NCBI RefSeq assembly: GCF_002335805.1
Contig: NZ_NISU01000001.1
Location: 2,302,079-2,366,078, forward strand
DNA from: Bacillus sp. FJAT-45350
Lineage (GTDB): Bacteria; Bacillota; Bacilli; Bacillales; NISU01
DNA length: 64,000 nt
Reading direction: 5' to 3'
The position numbers and the translations under genes were made by a program. Under the pieces are notes generated by a model. It was given only the letters and a program-made list of their open reading frames with translations, ran no database searches and was not told where the DNA came from. The number at the start of each line of letters is the position of its first letter. Positions within the stretch are counted from its first letter, which is position 1. This document shows positions 34,438 through 46,631 of the stretch, piece by piece.

Positions 34438-36510
34438 CTAAAAAACAATGACATCAAAGTGTGCGAAAGATTGAATTGTTTCCGCTAGCTTTTTCATTTG
34501 AGTCAAACGATTTTGTTTAACTTTTTCATCATCACTCATAACCATAATGTTATCAAAATAATTATTAATCACAGGTTGAATTTTTTCAAGAGCTTGTAGG
34601 GCTTCTGAAATATTACTTTTTTCAATCTCCTCATCAACCACTTGTTTTGTTTCTATATATGCCTTATAAAGTGCCTGTTCTTCTTCTTTTTCAAACAATG
34701 CTTCTTCTATTTCACCTTCACCAGTGGCTTTCTTAGAAATGTTCGTTACGCGACTTAAAGCTTCGACTAAATCTTTTAAATCTGACTCATTTAATTTCTT
34801 CATCAACGTCTCTGCTTTAGTAACTAAAACTTCTACAAGACCAACAGACCCACCTAGAACTGAGTCAATTACATCATAGCGTACCCCACGTTCTTGTAGA
34901 GCATTTTTTATACGTAGCTTAAAGAAATTTAGTAACTCATCATAAACCTCTTCCTTACCACGCTTCAGCAATTGGCGTTGTTCAATAATGTTTAATGACA
35001 TTTGTAGAAGTTCTTCTAGCTTAATTGCTAACTTATGGTCTAAAAGCATTTGCACGATCCCAGTCGTCTGCCTTCTAAGTGCGTATGGGTCTTGTGAACC
35101 TGTAGGAATTAGGCCAATAGCAAAACAAGCTGTAACTGTATCTAGCTTATCGGCTATACTAACAACAGTACCAATTAGGGTTTCAGGGCTAGCATCTCCT
35201 GAGAAGCGAGGCATATAGTGCTCATAAATCGCTTTCGCTACCGATTCATCTTCTCCTGCTTTTAGTGCATACTCTTGACCCATTCTTCCTTGTAGTTCTG
35301 GGAATTCGTATACCATTTGTGTAACTAAATCAAATTTACATAGCTGTGCTGCTCTGTCAATTTTTTCACGGTCGTCTATTGCAAGTAGACTTGATAATTT
35401 ACTCGCACTATCTCTAACTCGACGTACTTTGTCACCAATTGAACCTAGTTCTTCATGATAAACAATGTTTTCAAGCTGAGAAAGAGCATCCTCAATTTTC
35501 ATCTTCTGGTCCTCACGATAGAAAAACTGAGCATCAGATAATCTAGCGCGAAGAACTTTTTCATTACCTTTTACTACGTTGTCAAGGTGTTTATGGTCAC
35601 CATTTCGAACCGTTATAAAACGAGGTAATAACGTATTAGACTTGTCTTTAACTGGGAAATAGCGTTGATGCTCCTTCATTGATGTGATAAGCACCTCTTG
35701 TGGTACTTCTAAAAAGCTCTCATCAAACCCACCGAACAATGCTGTTGGATATTCCACAAGATTATTTACTTCCTCAAGTAAGTCTTCATCTATTGGGACA
35801 GTCCATTGATTTTCTTCTTCAATTAACTGAATTTGCTTACGAATTGCATCCTTTCTCTCTTCAGGATTTACAATTACATACTGCTGTAACAATGTTTTAG
35901 CGTAATCAGAAGGTTGATTAATGTCTACTTTTTGACCTAGGAAACGGTGTCCATATGTAAAGCGGTCTGTATGAACATTAGTAATTTCAAATGAAAGAAC
36001 TTCCTCACCATATAATGCTACTAACCATTGAATTGGACGAACAAAACGTAAATCATAGTTATTCCATCTCATATTTTTAGGAAAATGTAATGATGTAATT
36101 AACTCCTGCACTTGAGGTAATACTAGCTTCGTTTCTTGTCCTGCTGTGAATTTTTTTGCAAATACATATTCTCCACCATTAACTTCTTGGAAAAATAAAT
36201 CTTCAGGGTCTACACCTTGTCCACGGGCAAATCCTAAAGCTGCTTTTGTCCAATTACCATCATCATCTATTGCAATTTTCTTTGCAGGCCCTCTTGCTTC
36301 TTCTTCCATATCTTCTTGCTTTTCAGCTAAACCATGTACAAGTACAGCTAAACGTCTTGGCGTTGAATACGATTCAATTGTATCAAAAGAGATTTTCTCA
36401 GTATTTAGCCATTCCGCAACCTTAGTCGATAACTGATTCATCGCATCAGTAACAAAACGGGCAGGCATTTCTTCCATTCCGATTTCTAATAAAAAGTCAC
36501 GTTTACTCAT
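34438..36510 (-). CDS. glyS: Glycyl-tRNA synthetase, beta subunit
   Basis: 690-residue beta subunit of the alpha2-beta2 bacterial GlyRS; with GlyQ it charges tRNA-Gly. The N-terminal tag [14 protein letters not shown] is typical, and the sequence is otherwise the standard B-subunit layout with C-terminal tRNA-binding helices. It overlaps glyQ by 8 nt (coupled translation) and is followed by a terminator. It is under the T-box leader upstream of glyQ. Confidence 0.96.
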   Translation of the reverse strand: MSKRDFLLEIGMEEMPARFVTDAMNQLSTKVAEWLNTEKISFDTIESYSTPRRLAVLVHGLAEKQEDMEEEARGPAKKIAIDDDGNWTKAALGFARGQGVDPEDLFFQEVNGGEYVFAKKFTAGQETKLVLPQVQELITSLHFPKNMRWNNYDLRFVRPIQWLVALYGEEVLSFEITNVHTDRFTYGHRFLGQKVDINQPSDYAKTLLQQYVIVNPEERKDAIRKQIQLIEEENQWTVPIDEDLLEEVNNLVEYPTALFGGFDESFLEVPQEVLITSMKEHQRYFPVKDKSNTLLPRFITVRNGDHKHLDNVVKGNEKVLRARLSDAQFFYREDQKMKIEDALSQLENIVYHEELGSIGDKVRRVRDSASKLSSLLAIDDREKIDRAAQLCKFDLVTQMVYEFPELQGRMGQEYALKAGEDESVAKAIYEHYMPRFSGDASPETLIGTVVSIADKLDTVTACFAIGLIPTGSQDPYALRRQTTGIVQMLLDHKLAIKLEELLQMSLNIIEQRQLLKRGKEEVYDELLNFFKLRIKNALQERGVRYDVIDSVLGGSVGLVEVLVTKAETLMKKLNESDLKDLVEALSRVTNISKKATGEGEIEEALFEKEEEQALYKAYIETKQVVDEEIEKSNISEALQALEKIQPVINNYFDNIMVMSDDEKVKQNRLTQMKKLAETIQSFAHFDVIVF

Positions 36511-37393
36511 CGTTCTTCTCCTCCTTCACCTTAAGCATTGGGAAGCCTAAGCGCTCTCTCTCCTCATAATAAACAGATGCACATTTTCTTGCTAAATTAC
36601 GAACTCGACCAATATAGCCTGTTCTTTCTGTTACTGAAATTGCACCTCTTGCATCAAGTTGGTTAAAGACATGTGAGCACTTTAAGACGTAATCATAAGC
36701 AGGGAAAACAAGTTCTTCTTCTAACGCCCTTTGTGCTTCTTGCTCATATGTGCTAAATAAACTAAATAACATTTTGCTATCAGACACTTCAAACGTATAT
36801 TTTGAGTGCTCATATTCAGGCTGTAAATATATATCTCCATATGTGAAGCCATTAACCCATTCAAGGTCAAATACATTTTCTTTATCTTGGATATAAGACG
36901 CTAACCGTTCAATTCCATATGTAATCTCAGCTGCTACAGGATTCGCATCAATCCCACCTACTTGTTGGAAATATGTAAATTGAGTAATTTCCATTCCATC
37001 AAGCCAAACTTCCCACCCTAGTCCCCATGCACCAAGAGTAGGAGCTTCCCAGTTATCTTCAACAAAACGAATGTCATGTTCTAGAGGGTTAATTCCTAAT
37101 TCCTTTAAACTTTCTAAATACAATTCCTGAATATTATCAGGTGACGGCTTCATAATTACTTGGAATTGGTGATGTTGATAAAGACGATTTGGGTTTTCAC
37201 CGTAACGACCATCTACAGGGCGTCTTGAAGGCTCAACATAGGCTACATTCCAAGGCTCTGGACCTATACTTCGTAAATAAGTCATCGGGTTCATCGTTCC
37301 TGCACCCTTCTCAACATCATACGCTTGAGTGATAATACAGTTTTGTTTAGCCCAAAAATTTTGTAAAGTTAAAATCATATCCTGGACATTCAT
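36503..37393 (-). CDS. glyQ: Glycyl-tRNA synthetase, alpha subunit
   Basis: 296-residue class II catalytic subunit with the motif [38 protein letters not shown], and [20 protein letters not shown]. The ATG has a good Shine-Dalgarno sequence (GGAGG). It is the first gene of glyQS; expression is set by the tRNA-Gly T-box about 90 nt upstream. Confidence 0.97.
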   Translation of the reverse strand: MNVQDMILTLQNFWAKQNCIITQAYDVEKGAGTMNPMTYLRSIGPEPWNVAYVEPSRRPVDGRYGENPNRLYQHHQFQVIMKPSPDNIQELYLESLKELGINPLEHDIRFVEDNWEAPTLGAWGLGWEVWLDGMEITQFTYFQQVGGIDANPVAAEITYGIERLASYIQDKENVFDLEWVNGFTYGDIYLQPEYEHSKYTFEVSDSKMLFSLFSTYEQEAQRALEEELVFPAYDYVLKCSHVFNQLDARGAISVTERTGYIGRVRNLARKCASVYYEERERLGFPMLKVKEEKNDE

Positions 37394-37480
37394 AATACAT
37401 CCTCCATTCTTTAATCAAACAGTTGTAAAGCTGGTGTCAGCTGAAGTTGGTTCTAGTTTGGGCAAATAGAGATTAAAAAC

Positions 37481-37703
37481 AAAAAAAACCTCTCGTCCCT
37501 ATGTTTAAAATAAATTAAACATAGGGACGAGAGGTTTTCCCGCGGTTCCACCCTAATTGCTTATCATCAAAGAATAAGCCACTTTCACCGATTGTGCTCC
37601 AGACTGCCTTCGTTATCTTCAACACCCCTAGCTCTCACTATCCTAGGTTCGCTTTCTGTTGAGAGGATAAGTACTACTTTCCTTCTTTACACCATATAAA
37701 TTT
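37481..37703 (-). promoter_or_regulatory. T-box riboswitch, tRNA-Gly responsive
   Basis: Reverse strand: the T-box AGGGTGGAACCGCGG at 37540-37554 is followed by a 19-bp perfect terminator stem (37489-37507 with 37516-37534) and a T run. The T-box variable base is A, pairing with U73 of tRNA-Gly. A GGC, the likely specifier, occurs at 37606-37608 in the upstream stem I region. It terminates or reads through according to tRNA-Gly charging. It fills the 341-bp gap before glyQ. Confidence 0.9.
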
Positions 37704-37709
37704 AATTGA

Positions 37710-37738
37710 ATCATACTGAAATTTTCTGAAGATGTCAA
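37710..37738 (-). promoter_or_regulatory. Sigma-A promoter of glyQS
   Basis: Reverse strand TTGACA, 17 nt, TATGAT; the -35 overlaps the recO stop codon. Transcription start is expected near 37703. Confidence 0.85.
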
Positions 37739-38490
37739 ATTTCGTCATAGCCCATTCGCTCAAGCTGTTCCAAAAAACGCTTTGACTTTAGGTTAAGCCC
37801 TGAATATTGGTCGTAATATGTAGAGATAACTTTTTTTATTTCATCCTTCGTTTCTCTTTTGACTGACACTTTCCCTAATCTTTTTAAATCGAAGTGATAA
37901 AATATACGTAATAATTTTACTGTCGCTGGAGTAATTTTGATTAGGTGTGGATCTTTATAAAAGCAACGATGACAAAGAAATCCCGCTTCTTTTATCGAAA
38001 ATCCAAAATCCCCTTCTTGATTGCCACAGCTATTACAGCTATCTAGTTGTGGGTGAATCCCTGCTACTGGCAGCATCTTCATTTCAAAGATACGAATCAA
38101 TATCTCCGGATCAACTTCTTCATTCATATAGTGAAGAGTTTGAAATAATAGCTCAAATAAAAATGGATTACGCTGTCGTTCGTCCGTTAGTTTATCTAAT
38201 AATTCTACAATATAGGAAGCATAAGAGGTTCGAAACAAGTCATTTCGAACCTCACGAAATGAGTCTATGATTTCACCTTGCTGTAACAGTCCTAGTCCCG
38301 TACTTTTTTGAAAAAGAAATGAACCATAGATGAAATGTTGTGAAATCGCAGTAAACCGACTCCGGGGCTTTTTCGCACCTCTAGCCATAACCCCAATCTT
38401 TCCATATTCTCTTGTATATAAAGTAACAATCTTATTCGATTCACCGTAATCCATTGTTCGGATTACAATACCTTCTGCTTTTTGCAACAC
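37735..38490 (-). CDS. recO: DNA repair protein RecO
   Basis: 251 residues. Loads RecA with RecR and RecF onto gapped DNA. The N-terminal OB-fold [20 protein letters not shown] and [11 protein letters not shown] are typical, and a zinc-finger-like C-terminal part has CNSCGN and CHRC. The start is GTG or the following TTG; both have weak spacing to GGTGA. It lies between yqzL and glyQ, in the same direction as yqzL and 40 nt after it, probably in one operon. Confidence 0.95.
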   Translation of the reverse strand: MLQKAEGIVIRTMDYGESNKIVTLYTREYGKIGVMARGAKKPRSRFTAISQHFIYGSFLFQKSTGLGLLQQGEIIDSFREVRNDLFRTSYASYIVELLDKLTDERQRNPFLFELLFQTLHYMNEEVDPEILIRIFEMKMLPVAGIHPQLDSCNSCGNQEGDFGFSIKEAGFLCHRCFYKDPHLIKITPATVKLLRIFYHFDLKRLGKVSVKRETKDEIKKVISTYYDQYSGLNLKSKRFLEQLERMGYDEI

Positions 38491-38530
38491 CTACATCACC
38501 ACATTTACTTAGTGTAAGGTGCAATAAGGG

Positions 38531-38671
38531 CTAATGAGCGTCTACTTTATCTAATTCATCCTCAAAATCATTTAACTGTGTGTCGTCATTATCACGTTCT
38601 AACTCTTTAAGTAGCAAATACGTGTCAACATTGCCTGTCATTGAAAATACTTTCCATGAGAAATCAAGCAT
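38531..38671 (-). CDS. yqzL: YqzL family small protein (46 aa)
   Basis: Too short to be listed by usual ORF scans. The protein, MLDFSWKVFSMTGNVDTYLL followed by LKELERDNDD..., matches the Bacillus YqzL family that sits between recO and era. AAAGGTGGAG lies 6 nt before the ATG. Function unknown. Confidence 0.92.
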   Translation of the reverse strand: MLDFSWKVFSMTGNVDTYLLLKELERDNDDTQLNDFEDELDKVDAH

Positions 38672-38760
38672 CTAAGACTCCACCTTTCTATGAATTCAAT
38701 TTAGACCGCTCTATAGTCCTATCTTGACCTATTTTTTAAAAATCATGTTAAGGAAAATTT

Positions 38761-38794
38761 GTAAATTAAAAACTAAGAGCTGTTTTTAATTTAC
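38761..38794. repeat. Perfect 13-bp AT-rich inverted repeat
   Basis: GTAAATTAAAAAC and GTTTTTAATTTAC with an 8-nt loop. It lies at the 3' end of the small gene remnant and has low stability; its role is unclear. Confidence 0.6.
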
Positions 38795-38926
38795 GCACAT
38801 GTTTTCTGAGCGATGTCCCAAAAGCTTGTTTTTTACTTTGAGGATACCCTCGTACAACCATGTGTAGAAATCGAAACCATTGCTCATCTTTGCCCCAGCT
38901 AAAATACTTTTTACTAACTCAATCAT
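38766..38926 (-). pseudogene. Possible frameshifted small gene (about 53 codons)
   Basis: Two overlapping reading frames on the reverse strand. One starts ATG (MIELVKS...); another continues to a stop at 38766 with a protein-like sequence (YFSWGKDEQWFRFLHMVV... ending RKLKTALSF). Adding one A to the five-A run at 38908-38912 joins them into one 53-residue basic protein. I do not recognise the family. There is no ribosome-binding site and the era terminator lies just upstream, so it is probably a remnant. Outside it, the 409-bp gap between yqzL and era holds only the terminator and the perfect repeat. Confidence 0.35.
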
Positions 38927-38940
38927 AAATTTTTTCAATA

Positions 38941-38974
38941 GAAAAAACAATGGCTACAGATTGTGCCATTGTTA
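38941..38974 (-). terminator. Terminator downstream of era
   Basis: Stem AACAATGGC with GCCATTGTT (perfect 9 bp), then TTTTTTC on the reverse strand, about 107 nt after the era stop. It ends the era/cdd/DUF502/dgkA/ybeY/pgpH run. Confidence 0.8.
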
Positions 38975-39080
38975 AATCTTTGTTAACAGTATATTACATT
39001 CCTACAATTGGTTGCGGACGACTAAGAATTACCCTACAAATTCTATATAATCTAGACTTCATAAAACCTGTGTTGATATT

Positions 39081-41134
<2,054 letters not shown>

Positions 41135-41200
41135 TTAAGAATAGGACTCCTCTCGTTTCATATCAGGTATAATTCACCTGTCAAATTTCATATGTAAGAG

Positions 41201-41238
41201 GTGAGTGAAGACATAAACTACCGCAGTTCTTCACTCAC
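41201..41238. repeat. Inverted repeat between dgkA and DUF502
   Basis: A perfect 11-bp stem (GTGAGTGAAGA with its complement) around a 16-nt loop. It has no T tract on either strand, so it is unlikely to be a terminator; it may be an RNA processing or attenuation element. Confidence 0.4.
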
Positions 41239-41249
41239 ACTCTAATCCT

Positions 41250-41639
41250 TTACCCTATTAACTCAATAATTGGCGGAATGAAAATGAGCAATCCAACAAT
41301 TATCGCTACTAAACTAAAAATAAATACAGCTCCAGCTGATACATCCTTCGCTAATTTGGCTATGGGATGAAATTCATCTGTAATTAAATCAACCGTTCGT
41401 TCAATAGCTGTATTCATTACCTCTAAAGCCAACACTCCACCTATGACTACAATCAAAATAAGTTTATGCATTAAAGGGATATTTAAAAATATCGATAGAG
41501 CAATAACAAATACACTTGCCACTAGATGAATTCTCATATTTTGCTCTTTTTGTACTACATATTTCAAACCAGAACAAGCATAAACAAATGAACGAAGTAG
41601 GCGTTTAAATCCCCAACGATTTTTATCGTGTAAGCCCAT
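41250..41639 (-). CDS. dgkA: Undecaprenol kinase, DgkA
   Basis: 129-residue integral membrane kinase, three helices. The conserved LEVMNTAIERTVDLITD and EFHPIAKLAKDVSAGAV motifs show the family. The Gram-positive DgkA phosphorylates undecaprenol in preference to diacylglycerol. Its start overlaps the ybeY end by 17 nt; the ATG has no strong site of its own, so coupling is likely. Confidence 0.94.
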   Translation of the reverse strand: MGLHDKNRWGFKRLLRSFVYACSGLKYVVQKEQNMRIHLVASVFVIALSIFLNIPLMHKLILIVVIGGVLALEVMNTAIERTVDLITDEFHPIAKLAKDVSAGAVFIFSLVAIIVGLLIFIPPIIELIG

Positions 41640-42093
41640 ATGCAGTTAAAATTTCCTCTTGTCTTGCAAACATCACTTTTTCTTCATTTTCATCAATATG
41701 ATCGTAACCGAGTAAATGAAGAAAGCCATGTACTGCTAGAAAGGCTAATTCACGTTCAAATGAATGCTCATAACGGTTTGCCTGCTCTGTAATACGAGGA
41801 ACAGAGATAATGATATCCCCTAATAAATTAGGCCCTTCTCCACCTACTATCTCCATTTCATCTTCACCTTGTTCATTTAACGCAAAGGAGATGACATCAG
41901 TAGGCTTATCCTTATCTCTGTATTCTCGATTAATTTCCTGTATCGTTTCATCATTAACAAAGGTAATTGAAACTTCTGAATCCATCTCCACAGATTCCAT
42001 TTCAGCAGCCTTTGTTAATACATTAGTAACGAGCTCTAGCTGTTCTTCTTTTAATTCACCTGTTTCATCAACAGAATCAATTGCTAATCTCAT
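41623..42093 (-). CDS. ybeY: Endoribonuclease YbeY (rRNA maturation factor)
   Basis: 156 residues. The metal site HGFLHLLGYDH near residue 121 gives the three-His pattern HGxLHLxGYDH. It processes the 3' end of 16S rRNA and takes part in ribosome quality control. It overlaps pgpH by 4 nt (ATGA). B. subtilis name YqfG. Confidence 0.96.
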   Translation of the reverse strand: MRLAIDSVDETGELKEEQLELVTNVLTKAAEMESVEMDSEVSITFVNDETIQEINREYRDKDKPTDVISFALNEQGEDEMEIVGGEGPNLLGDIIISVPRITEQANRYEHSFERELAFLAVHGFLHLLGYDHIDENEEKVMFARQEEILTAYGLTR

Positions 42094-44261
42094 GAGGAAG
42101 CCCCCTTTTCTTTTGGGTCATCAGGATATTCAATTCTCGAATGGAAAGTTCCTTTTAACGTTTCACAAATTGATTTCGCAATAACATCTAACTCCTTCAA
42201 CGTTAAATCACATTCATTAAATTGACCATCTTCTAATCGGTCCGTAATAATCTTTCGAACCATCGTCTCAATTTTATCTGGTGATGGTTTAGCAATAGAG
42301 CGAACAGCTGCTTCAACACAATCTGCTATCCCCACAATTGCTGCTACTTTCGTCTGAGCTTTTGGCCCTGGGTATCGGAATTGAGATTCTGGTATCTTTT
42401 GTTCTGTTTCTTGGTTTGCCTTATGGTAAAAATACTTTAATAATGTCGTCCCATGATGTTGTTCGGCAATATCAATAATTTCTTTAGGCATCTTATACTC
42501 TCTTAACATTTCTGCTCCATCATATGGATGAGAGATAATAATCGTTTTACTTAGCTGAGGTGAAATTTTATCATGTGGATTTTCCATTTTCATCTGGTTT
42601 TCTATAAAGAAATGAGGTCTTTTCGTTTTCCCTAAATCATGATAATAAGATCCTACCCTCGCCAATAAACCGTTTGCCCCTATTGATTCACATGCAGCTT
42701 CTGATAAGTTCCCTACCATTACACTATGATGATACGTCCCAGGTGTTTCTGTTAATATTTTTCGTAGCAATGGATGATTGGGATTGGATAATTCGATAAG
42801 CTTTGTTGTCGACAATATTCCAAATCCAGCTTCAAAGAACGGCATTAAACCTAACGTTAATACAGCAGCTATAAAGCCCGAAAGAAATGCATAACCGAAA
42901 TGTAATCCAATTTCAATCCAACTAAATTGAAAACCTTTTAATAATAATATTGAAGCGATTGTTAGCATATTAATAAATGAAACGAATAATCCAGCCTGTA
43001 AAATTCTTGTTATACGATTGGATTTCCCAAGAAAGTATACACCTGCAAAAGAGCTAAATAACACATAAACTCCAAAGGAAAAATTAAACGTACCTACCGT
43101 ATCATTGTTAAAGATTACACTCGCACAAATAGCAAAGAAAATACTTGTAAATAAAGCTACTCTTTCATGAATCAACATTGTTAAAAGCATTGTTCCTACT
43201 GCTACAGGCACAATTAAGCCAATTGCTTGGAAATCAACTCTCTCTAACAAGCTCGAGATTTTCATTACTGAAATCGTAACAAAGAAAATAAGAACATACA
43301 TAAGTAAGTGACTATTATTTGTTTTCACACTTGTTTTTGCTTCATTTAAATAATAAGATAGCATACCTACCATTAACAAAACCAATAAAGCTAATCCTAA
43401 ATACGGATAAAAAGAAAATGAATCATCAAGAAGACCTACCATTCTTAGTTGCTCATAGGCTTCATGATTAATTGTTTCTCCAGCTTTCACAAGAAGCTGT
43501 CCTTCTCGAATAATAACAGGTTCAACTGCTTCTGCAGCCTCTCTTTTCAACTGTTCAGTTGCTGCATCATCGTAAATATAGTTCGGAATAATCGCAAATC
43601 TAGCTATTTCAATGATGGCATCATGTAGTCTCGTACTAATTGTTGAAATCACTACTTTATCTTCAACTGATTGCTTAGCATCATGTAAATCATTAATAGC
43701 TATTTTCTGACTCATTACTTCAAAAACCGCATTCGTAGTAGCTTCTCTAGATAATTTAAGCTGTGATTCACTCGTTTGTATTAATGTTAGTACCGTTTCA
43801 TTGGACAAGTCATTGCTCGTCCCAGAGGAGATGACGTCCTGTACATAGTTAAGACGATTGTTCAAAATTTCTTCCTCTGTTAATTCACTTTCTAGGCTGA
43901 GCTTTTCCACTTCCTCTGCATATTCACGATTAACTTGTTTAATTAAATCAAATATATCATTAATTCTTTCAACCTGATGCTGGGCGTAATCCTTTTTTTC
44001 AAAAACAGGACCTATTGCATCTGTTGCTTCTTTCTTCTTTAAATCGGTTGCTATTTTATTCTCTACCGTTATAGGAGCTCTTATATCATTTTCTGCTACT
44101 GATGAAAGACTTACATCTACTTTTTCAGGAATAACATTATCAATCATAGATACAAATAGTATAATTCCTAGAATGATAAATAGAATGAATCTTATATAAC
44201 GGTGATCACGAATGCCTTTCCACCATTTCATCTGGTCTATTGGTGCTCGTTTATTCAACAT
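42090..44261 (-). CDS. pgpH: HD family membrane phosphohydrolase, PgpH (YqfF-like)
   Basis: 723 residues. The N-terminal membrane segment is followed by a large extracellular domain (7TMR-HDED type, about 60-280), seven membrane segments (to about 470) and a cytoplasmic HD domain: TPGTYHHSVMVGNLSE, YYHDLGKTKRP, IISHPYDGAEML and QHHGTTLLKYF. In Firmicutes it degrades cyclic di-AMP. It is the first gene of the pgpH-ybeY-dgkA-DUF502-cdd-era run, separated from phoH by a terminator. GAGGTGAAGG precedes the start. Confidence 0.94.
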   Translation of the reverse strand: MLNKRAPIDQMKWWKGIRDHRYIRFILFIILGIILFVSMIDNVIPEKVDVSLSSVAENDIRAPITVENKIATDLKKKEATDAIGPVFEKKDYAQHQVERINDIFDLIKQVNREYAEEVEKLSLESELTEEEILNNRLNYVQDVISSGTSNDLSNETVLTLIQTSESQLKLSREATTNAVFEVMSQKIAINDLHDAKQSVEDKVVISTISTRLHDAIIEIARFAIIPNYIYDDAATEQLKREAAEAVEPVIIREGQLLVKAGETINHEAYEQLRMVGLLDDSFSFYPYLGLALLVLLMVGMLSYYLNEAKTSVKTNNSHLLMYVLIFFVTISVMKISSLLERVDFQAIGLIVPVAVGTMLLTMLIHERVALFTSIFFAICASVIFNNDTVGTFNFSFGVYVLFSSFAGVYFLGKSNRITRILQAGLFVSFINMLTIASILLLKGFQFSWIEIGLHFGYAFLSGFIAAVLTLGLMPFFEAGFGILSTTKLIELSNPNHPLLRKILTETPGTYHHSVMVGNLSEAACESIGANGLLARVGSYYHDLGKTKRPHFFIENQMKMENPHDKISPQLSKTIIISHPYDGAEMLREYKMPKEIIDIAEQHHGTTLLKYFYHKANQETEQKIPESQFRYPGPKAQTKVAAIVGIADCVEAAVRSIAKPSPDKIETMVRKIITDRLEDGQFNECDLTLKELDVIAKSICETLKGTFHSRIEYPDDPKEKGASS

Positions 44262-44365
44262 CCTTCACCTCATTTAACCTCTAATTTCAGCTAATTTTAT
44301 ACCATCTTTGACACAAAAACCATACTATTAATTTAACTGTACTTAAATAGTTAAGAAAAATCGAC

Positions 44366-44403
44366 AAAAGTGTGCTCAAAAGGAAAATCTTTTTGAACAC
44401 ACA
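44366..44403 (-). terminator. Terminator of phoH
   Basis: Stem (AGTGTG-CTCAAAAG with CTTTTTGA-CACAC) with one or two mismatches, then TTTTGTCGATTTTT on the reverse strand. It ends the yqfC-yqfD-phoH transcript. Confidence 0.75.
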
Positions 44404-44439
44404 CTATAAAAGAAAACCCTCATGTAGAGGGTCTCTTAG

Positions 44440-45423
44440 CTAATCTTGGATTGGTTTTTGTTCTGCTTTGTCATAAGCATCTAATACTCGTTGTACAAGG
44501 GTGTGTCTAACAACATCAGTTGGCTGTAGATAGATAAAATCAATTTCAGACACTTTGTTTAAAATATCTATCGCAACTTTTAATCCAGACTTCTTCCCTT
44601 TTGGTAAATCTACTTGAGTGAGGTCCCCATTAACAACCATCTTCGAACCGAAACCTAATCTAGTTAGAAACATCTTCATCTGCTCTTGAGTTGTATTTTG
44701 AGCCTCATCTAATATAACAAATGAGTCATCTAACGTACGCCCTCTCATATACGCAAGAGGTGCCACCTCAATTGTACCACGCTCCATTAAACGAACTGTA
44801 TGCTCCATTCCTAGAACATCATGTAGCGCATCATATAGAGGTCTTAAGTATGGATCTACTTTCTCCTTCAAATCACCTGGTAGGAAGCCTAAGCTCTCCC
44901 CTGCCTCTACTGCTGGTCGAGTTAAAACAATTTTCTTTACTCGTCCATCCTTAAGTGCGGTAACAGCCATAACAACTGCTAGATAAGTTTTCCCTGTACC
45001 TGCAGGACCGATACCGAAGACCATGTCCCTTTTTCGAATAGCTGTTACATAATGCTTCTGCCCTAATGTCTTAACAGAAATAGGCTTTCCCTTTGCATTA
45101 ACTGCTATTTTCTCTTGGTATAAATCTAAAAGCTCTGATAATATGCCACGTTCCGCTAACTGCAGTGCATAAACAACGTCTCGCTCAGAAATTGTAACAC
45201 CTTTACGTATTAAGGAAACTAACGTGTTTAATATGTTCTCAATCGTTTCAACTGTTTTATCATCACCTGAAATGGCTACTTCTTCTCCTCGGGTAACAAT
45301 ATCAACACCTAGTTTTTCCTCAATACGTCGTAAGTGGGAATCATGTGGACCAAATAAAGCTTGAGTTTCATTAGCGTCTTTTACTTGTAACTGAATCAAC
45401 TTCATTTCTGACAATAGACTCAA
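44440..45423 (-). CDS. phoH: PhoH-like ATPase
   Basis: 327 residues. P-loop GIGPAGTGKTYLAVVM and Walker B FVILDEAQNTT, with LTRPAVEAGESLGFLPGDL; the N-terminal KH-like part (GVDIVTRGEEVAIS) is typical. Role in RNA metabolism is inferred from its partnership with ybeY. The start TTG overlaps the yqfD stop by 2 nt; another TTG three codons later sits 10 nt from AAGGGG and may be preferred. Confidence 0.93.
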   Translation of the reverse strand: MSLLSEMKLIQLQVKDANETQALFGPHDSHLRRIEEKLGVDIVTRGEEVAISGDDKTVETIENILNTLVSLIRKGVTISERDVVYALQLAERGILSELLDLYQEKIAVNAKGKPISVKTLGQKHYVTAIRKRDMVFGIGPAGTGKTYLAVVMAVTALKDGRVKKIVLTRPAVEAGESLGFLPGDLKEKVDPYLRPLYDALHDVLGMEHTVRLMERGTIEVAPLAYMRGRTLDDSFVILDEAQNTTQEQMKMFLTRLGFGSKMVVNGDLTQVDLPKGKKSGLKVAIDILNKVSEIDFIYLQPTDVVRHTLVQRVLDAYDKAEQKPIQD

Positions 45424-46607
45424 TCCCCTTGAATGATCGGTTGCTCCGATGTAATGTCTTCTATAACTTGGTAATGGATCTTTAATTTAACTTTACCATT
45501 CTCAATCGTTTGGTGCAAAACTTTTTCACCTTTAATCTCTGCATCGTCTGAAATTTTCTCTTCTATTTCGCGTCTAGACATTTCCTTCGCAACAGATACT
45601 GCTTCTTCCTCTGTATAGTCTCGGTCGAATGTTTGTTTTTCAAACCATTCACTCTTCCTATATTGTACAGGTAAGCTCCATTTTAAAAGTCTAAAATTAC
45701 TTTTTCTTTCAAATACTTCAGATTCCACAAAGTCTGGCTCAGTAAATCCCCAGATAGGAACATTAAATTCACCAAAGGAGAGGTAATGTAATGATTTACT
45801 TTCTCCTGTTAATGTTTCAAATGTTGTAGAAAGAGGAATACTCACTTCGGACTTGTACCAAATTTCACCAAGAACAACCGCTTTCGCCGGTACGATTTCG
45901 GTCTTTCCTTCTTTCCCAATAAATCCAGAAATAAGTAAATCTCCTTTATTAACATAATCATTAGGTTGCACTTGAGATTGGCCCTGTTCAACAAACAAAT
46001 CATGAATTACAGCTTTTTTCTTTGCTACTAGATGTCTTGGACTTAACTGTTGTTGTTCTTCTGGCAATGTTTGTTCTACAACTTCAAAGTGAAAGGTCGT
46101 CCCATTTAATCTCACCCCAACCCAAGTTGCATCCTCTATTTGGTCGGTTACGACTTTCTGTATATCCTCAACACTAGGAAGTAAAAATAAAAACTTCCCC
46201 CGTTCTATACCTAGTTCACTAACTACTTTCTGTAGTTCGTGCTCAACCTTTGGTGAGGCACCGTCAATACTAATGTTCCAAACAATATTAGATAAAATAA
46301 AAAGTATCAGACCAAAAGAAGCTAAGCCAGCGACAAAACCACCTCTAGATAACATCTTTTTATAAAGGAAGGGAAGTCCTCTCTTTTCTGTAAAAGTTAC
46401 TTTACAATTGGTCATTCTTAGTAAAGGACGCAGCCTTTTAACATCTTCTAACGAAACATAACATATAATTCTTGTTTCCCCAACACGTTTGATATTCCAT
46501 ACGTATAGCTCATTTTGTATACATCTGTTTAAAAACCTCTCTATGTATGGCCCATCAATCCTAATACGAACGTATCCAATAAAGAAATTCATCCATACGT
46601 TTTTCAT
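45420..46607 (-). CDS. yqfD: Sporulation protein YqfD
   Basis: 395 residues. One membrane segment at about 80-100 (GGFVAGLASFGLILFILSNI), then a long extracytoplasmic region with FHFEVVEQTLP and HDLFVEQGQSQVQPNDYVNK stretches. The family (YqfD/SpoIV-like, sigma-E regulon in B. subtilis) acts in the mother cell. The frame is open six codons further, but AGGAGG lies 6 nt before the ATG of MKNVWMNFF. It is in one operon with yqfC and phoH. Confidence 0.9.
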   Translation of the reverse strand: MKNVWMNFFIGYVRIRIDGPYIERFLNRCIQNELYVWNIKRVGETRIICYVSLEDVKRLRPLLRMTNCKVTFTEKRGLPFLYKKMLSRGGFVAGLASFGLILFILSNIVWNISIDGASPKVEHELQKVVSELGIERGKFLFLLPSVEDIQKVVTDQIEDATWVGVRLNGTTFHFEVVEQTLPEEQQQLSPRHLVAKKKAVIHDLFVEQGQSQVQPNDYVNKGDLLISGFIGKEGKTEIVPAKAVVLGEIWYKSEVSIPLSTTFETLTGESKSLHYLSFGEFNVPIWGFTEPDFVESEVFERKSNFRLLKWSLPVQYRKSEWFEKQTFDRDYTEEEAVSVAKEMSRREIEEKISDDAEIKGEKVLHQTIENGKVKLKIHYQVIEDITSEQPIIQGD

Positions 46608-46631
46608 CCAACCCCTCCTGTACACTCTTCA

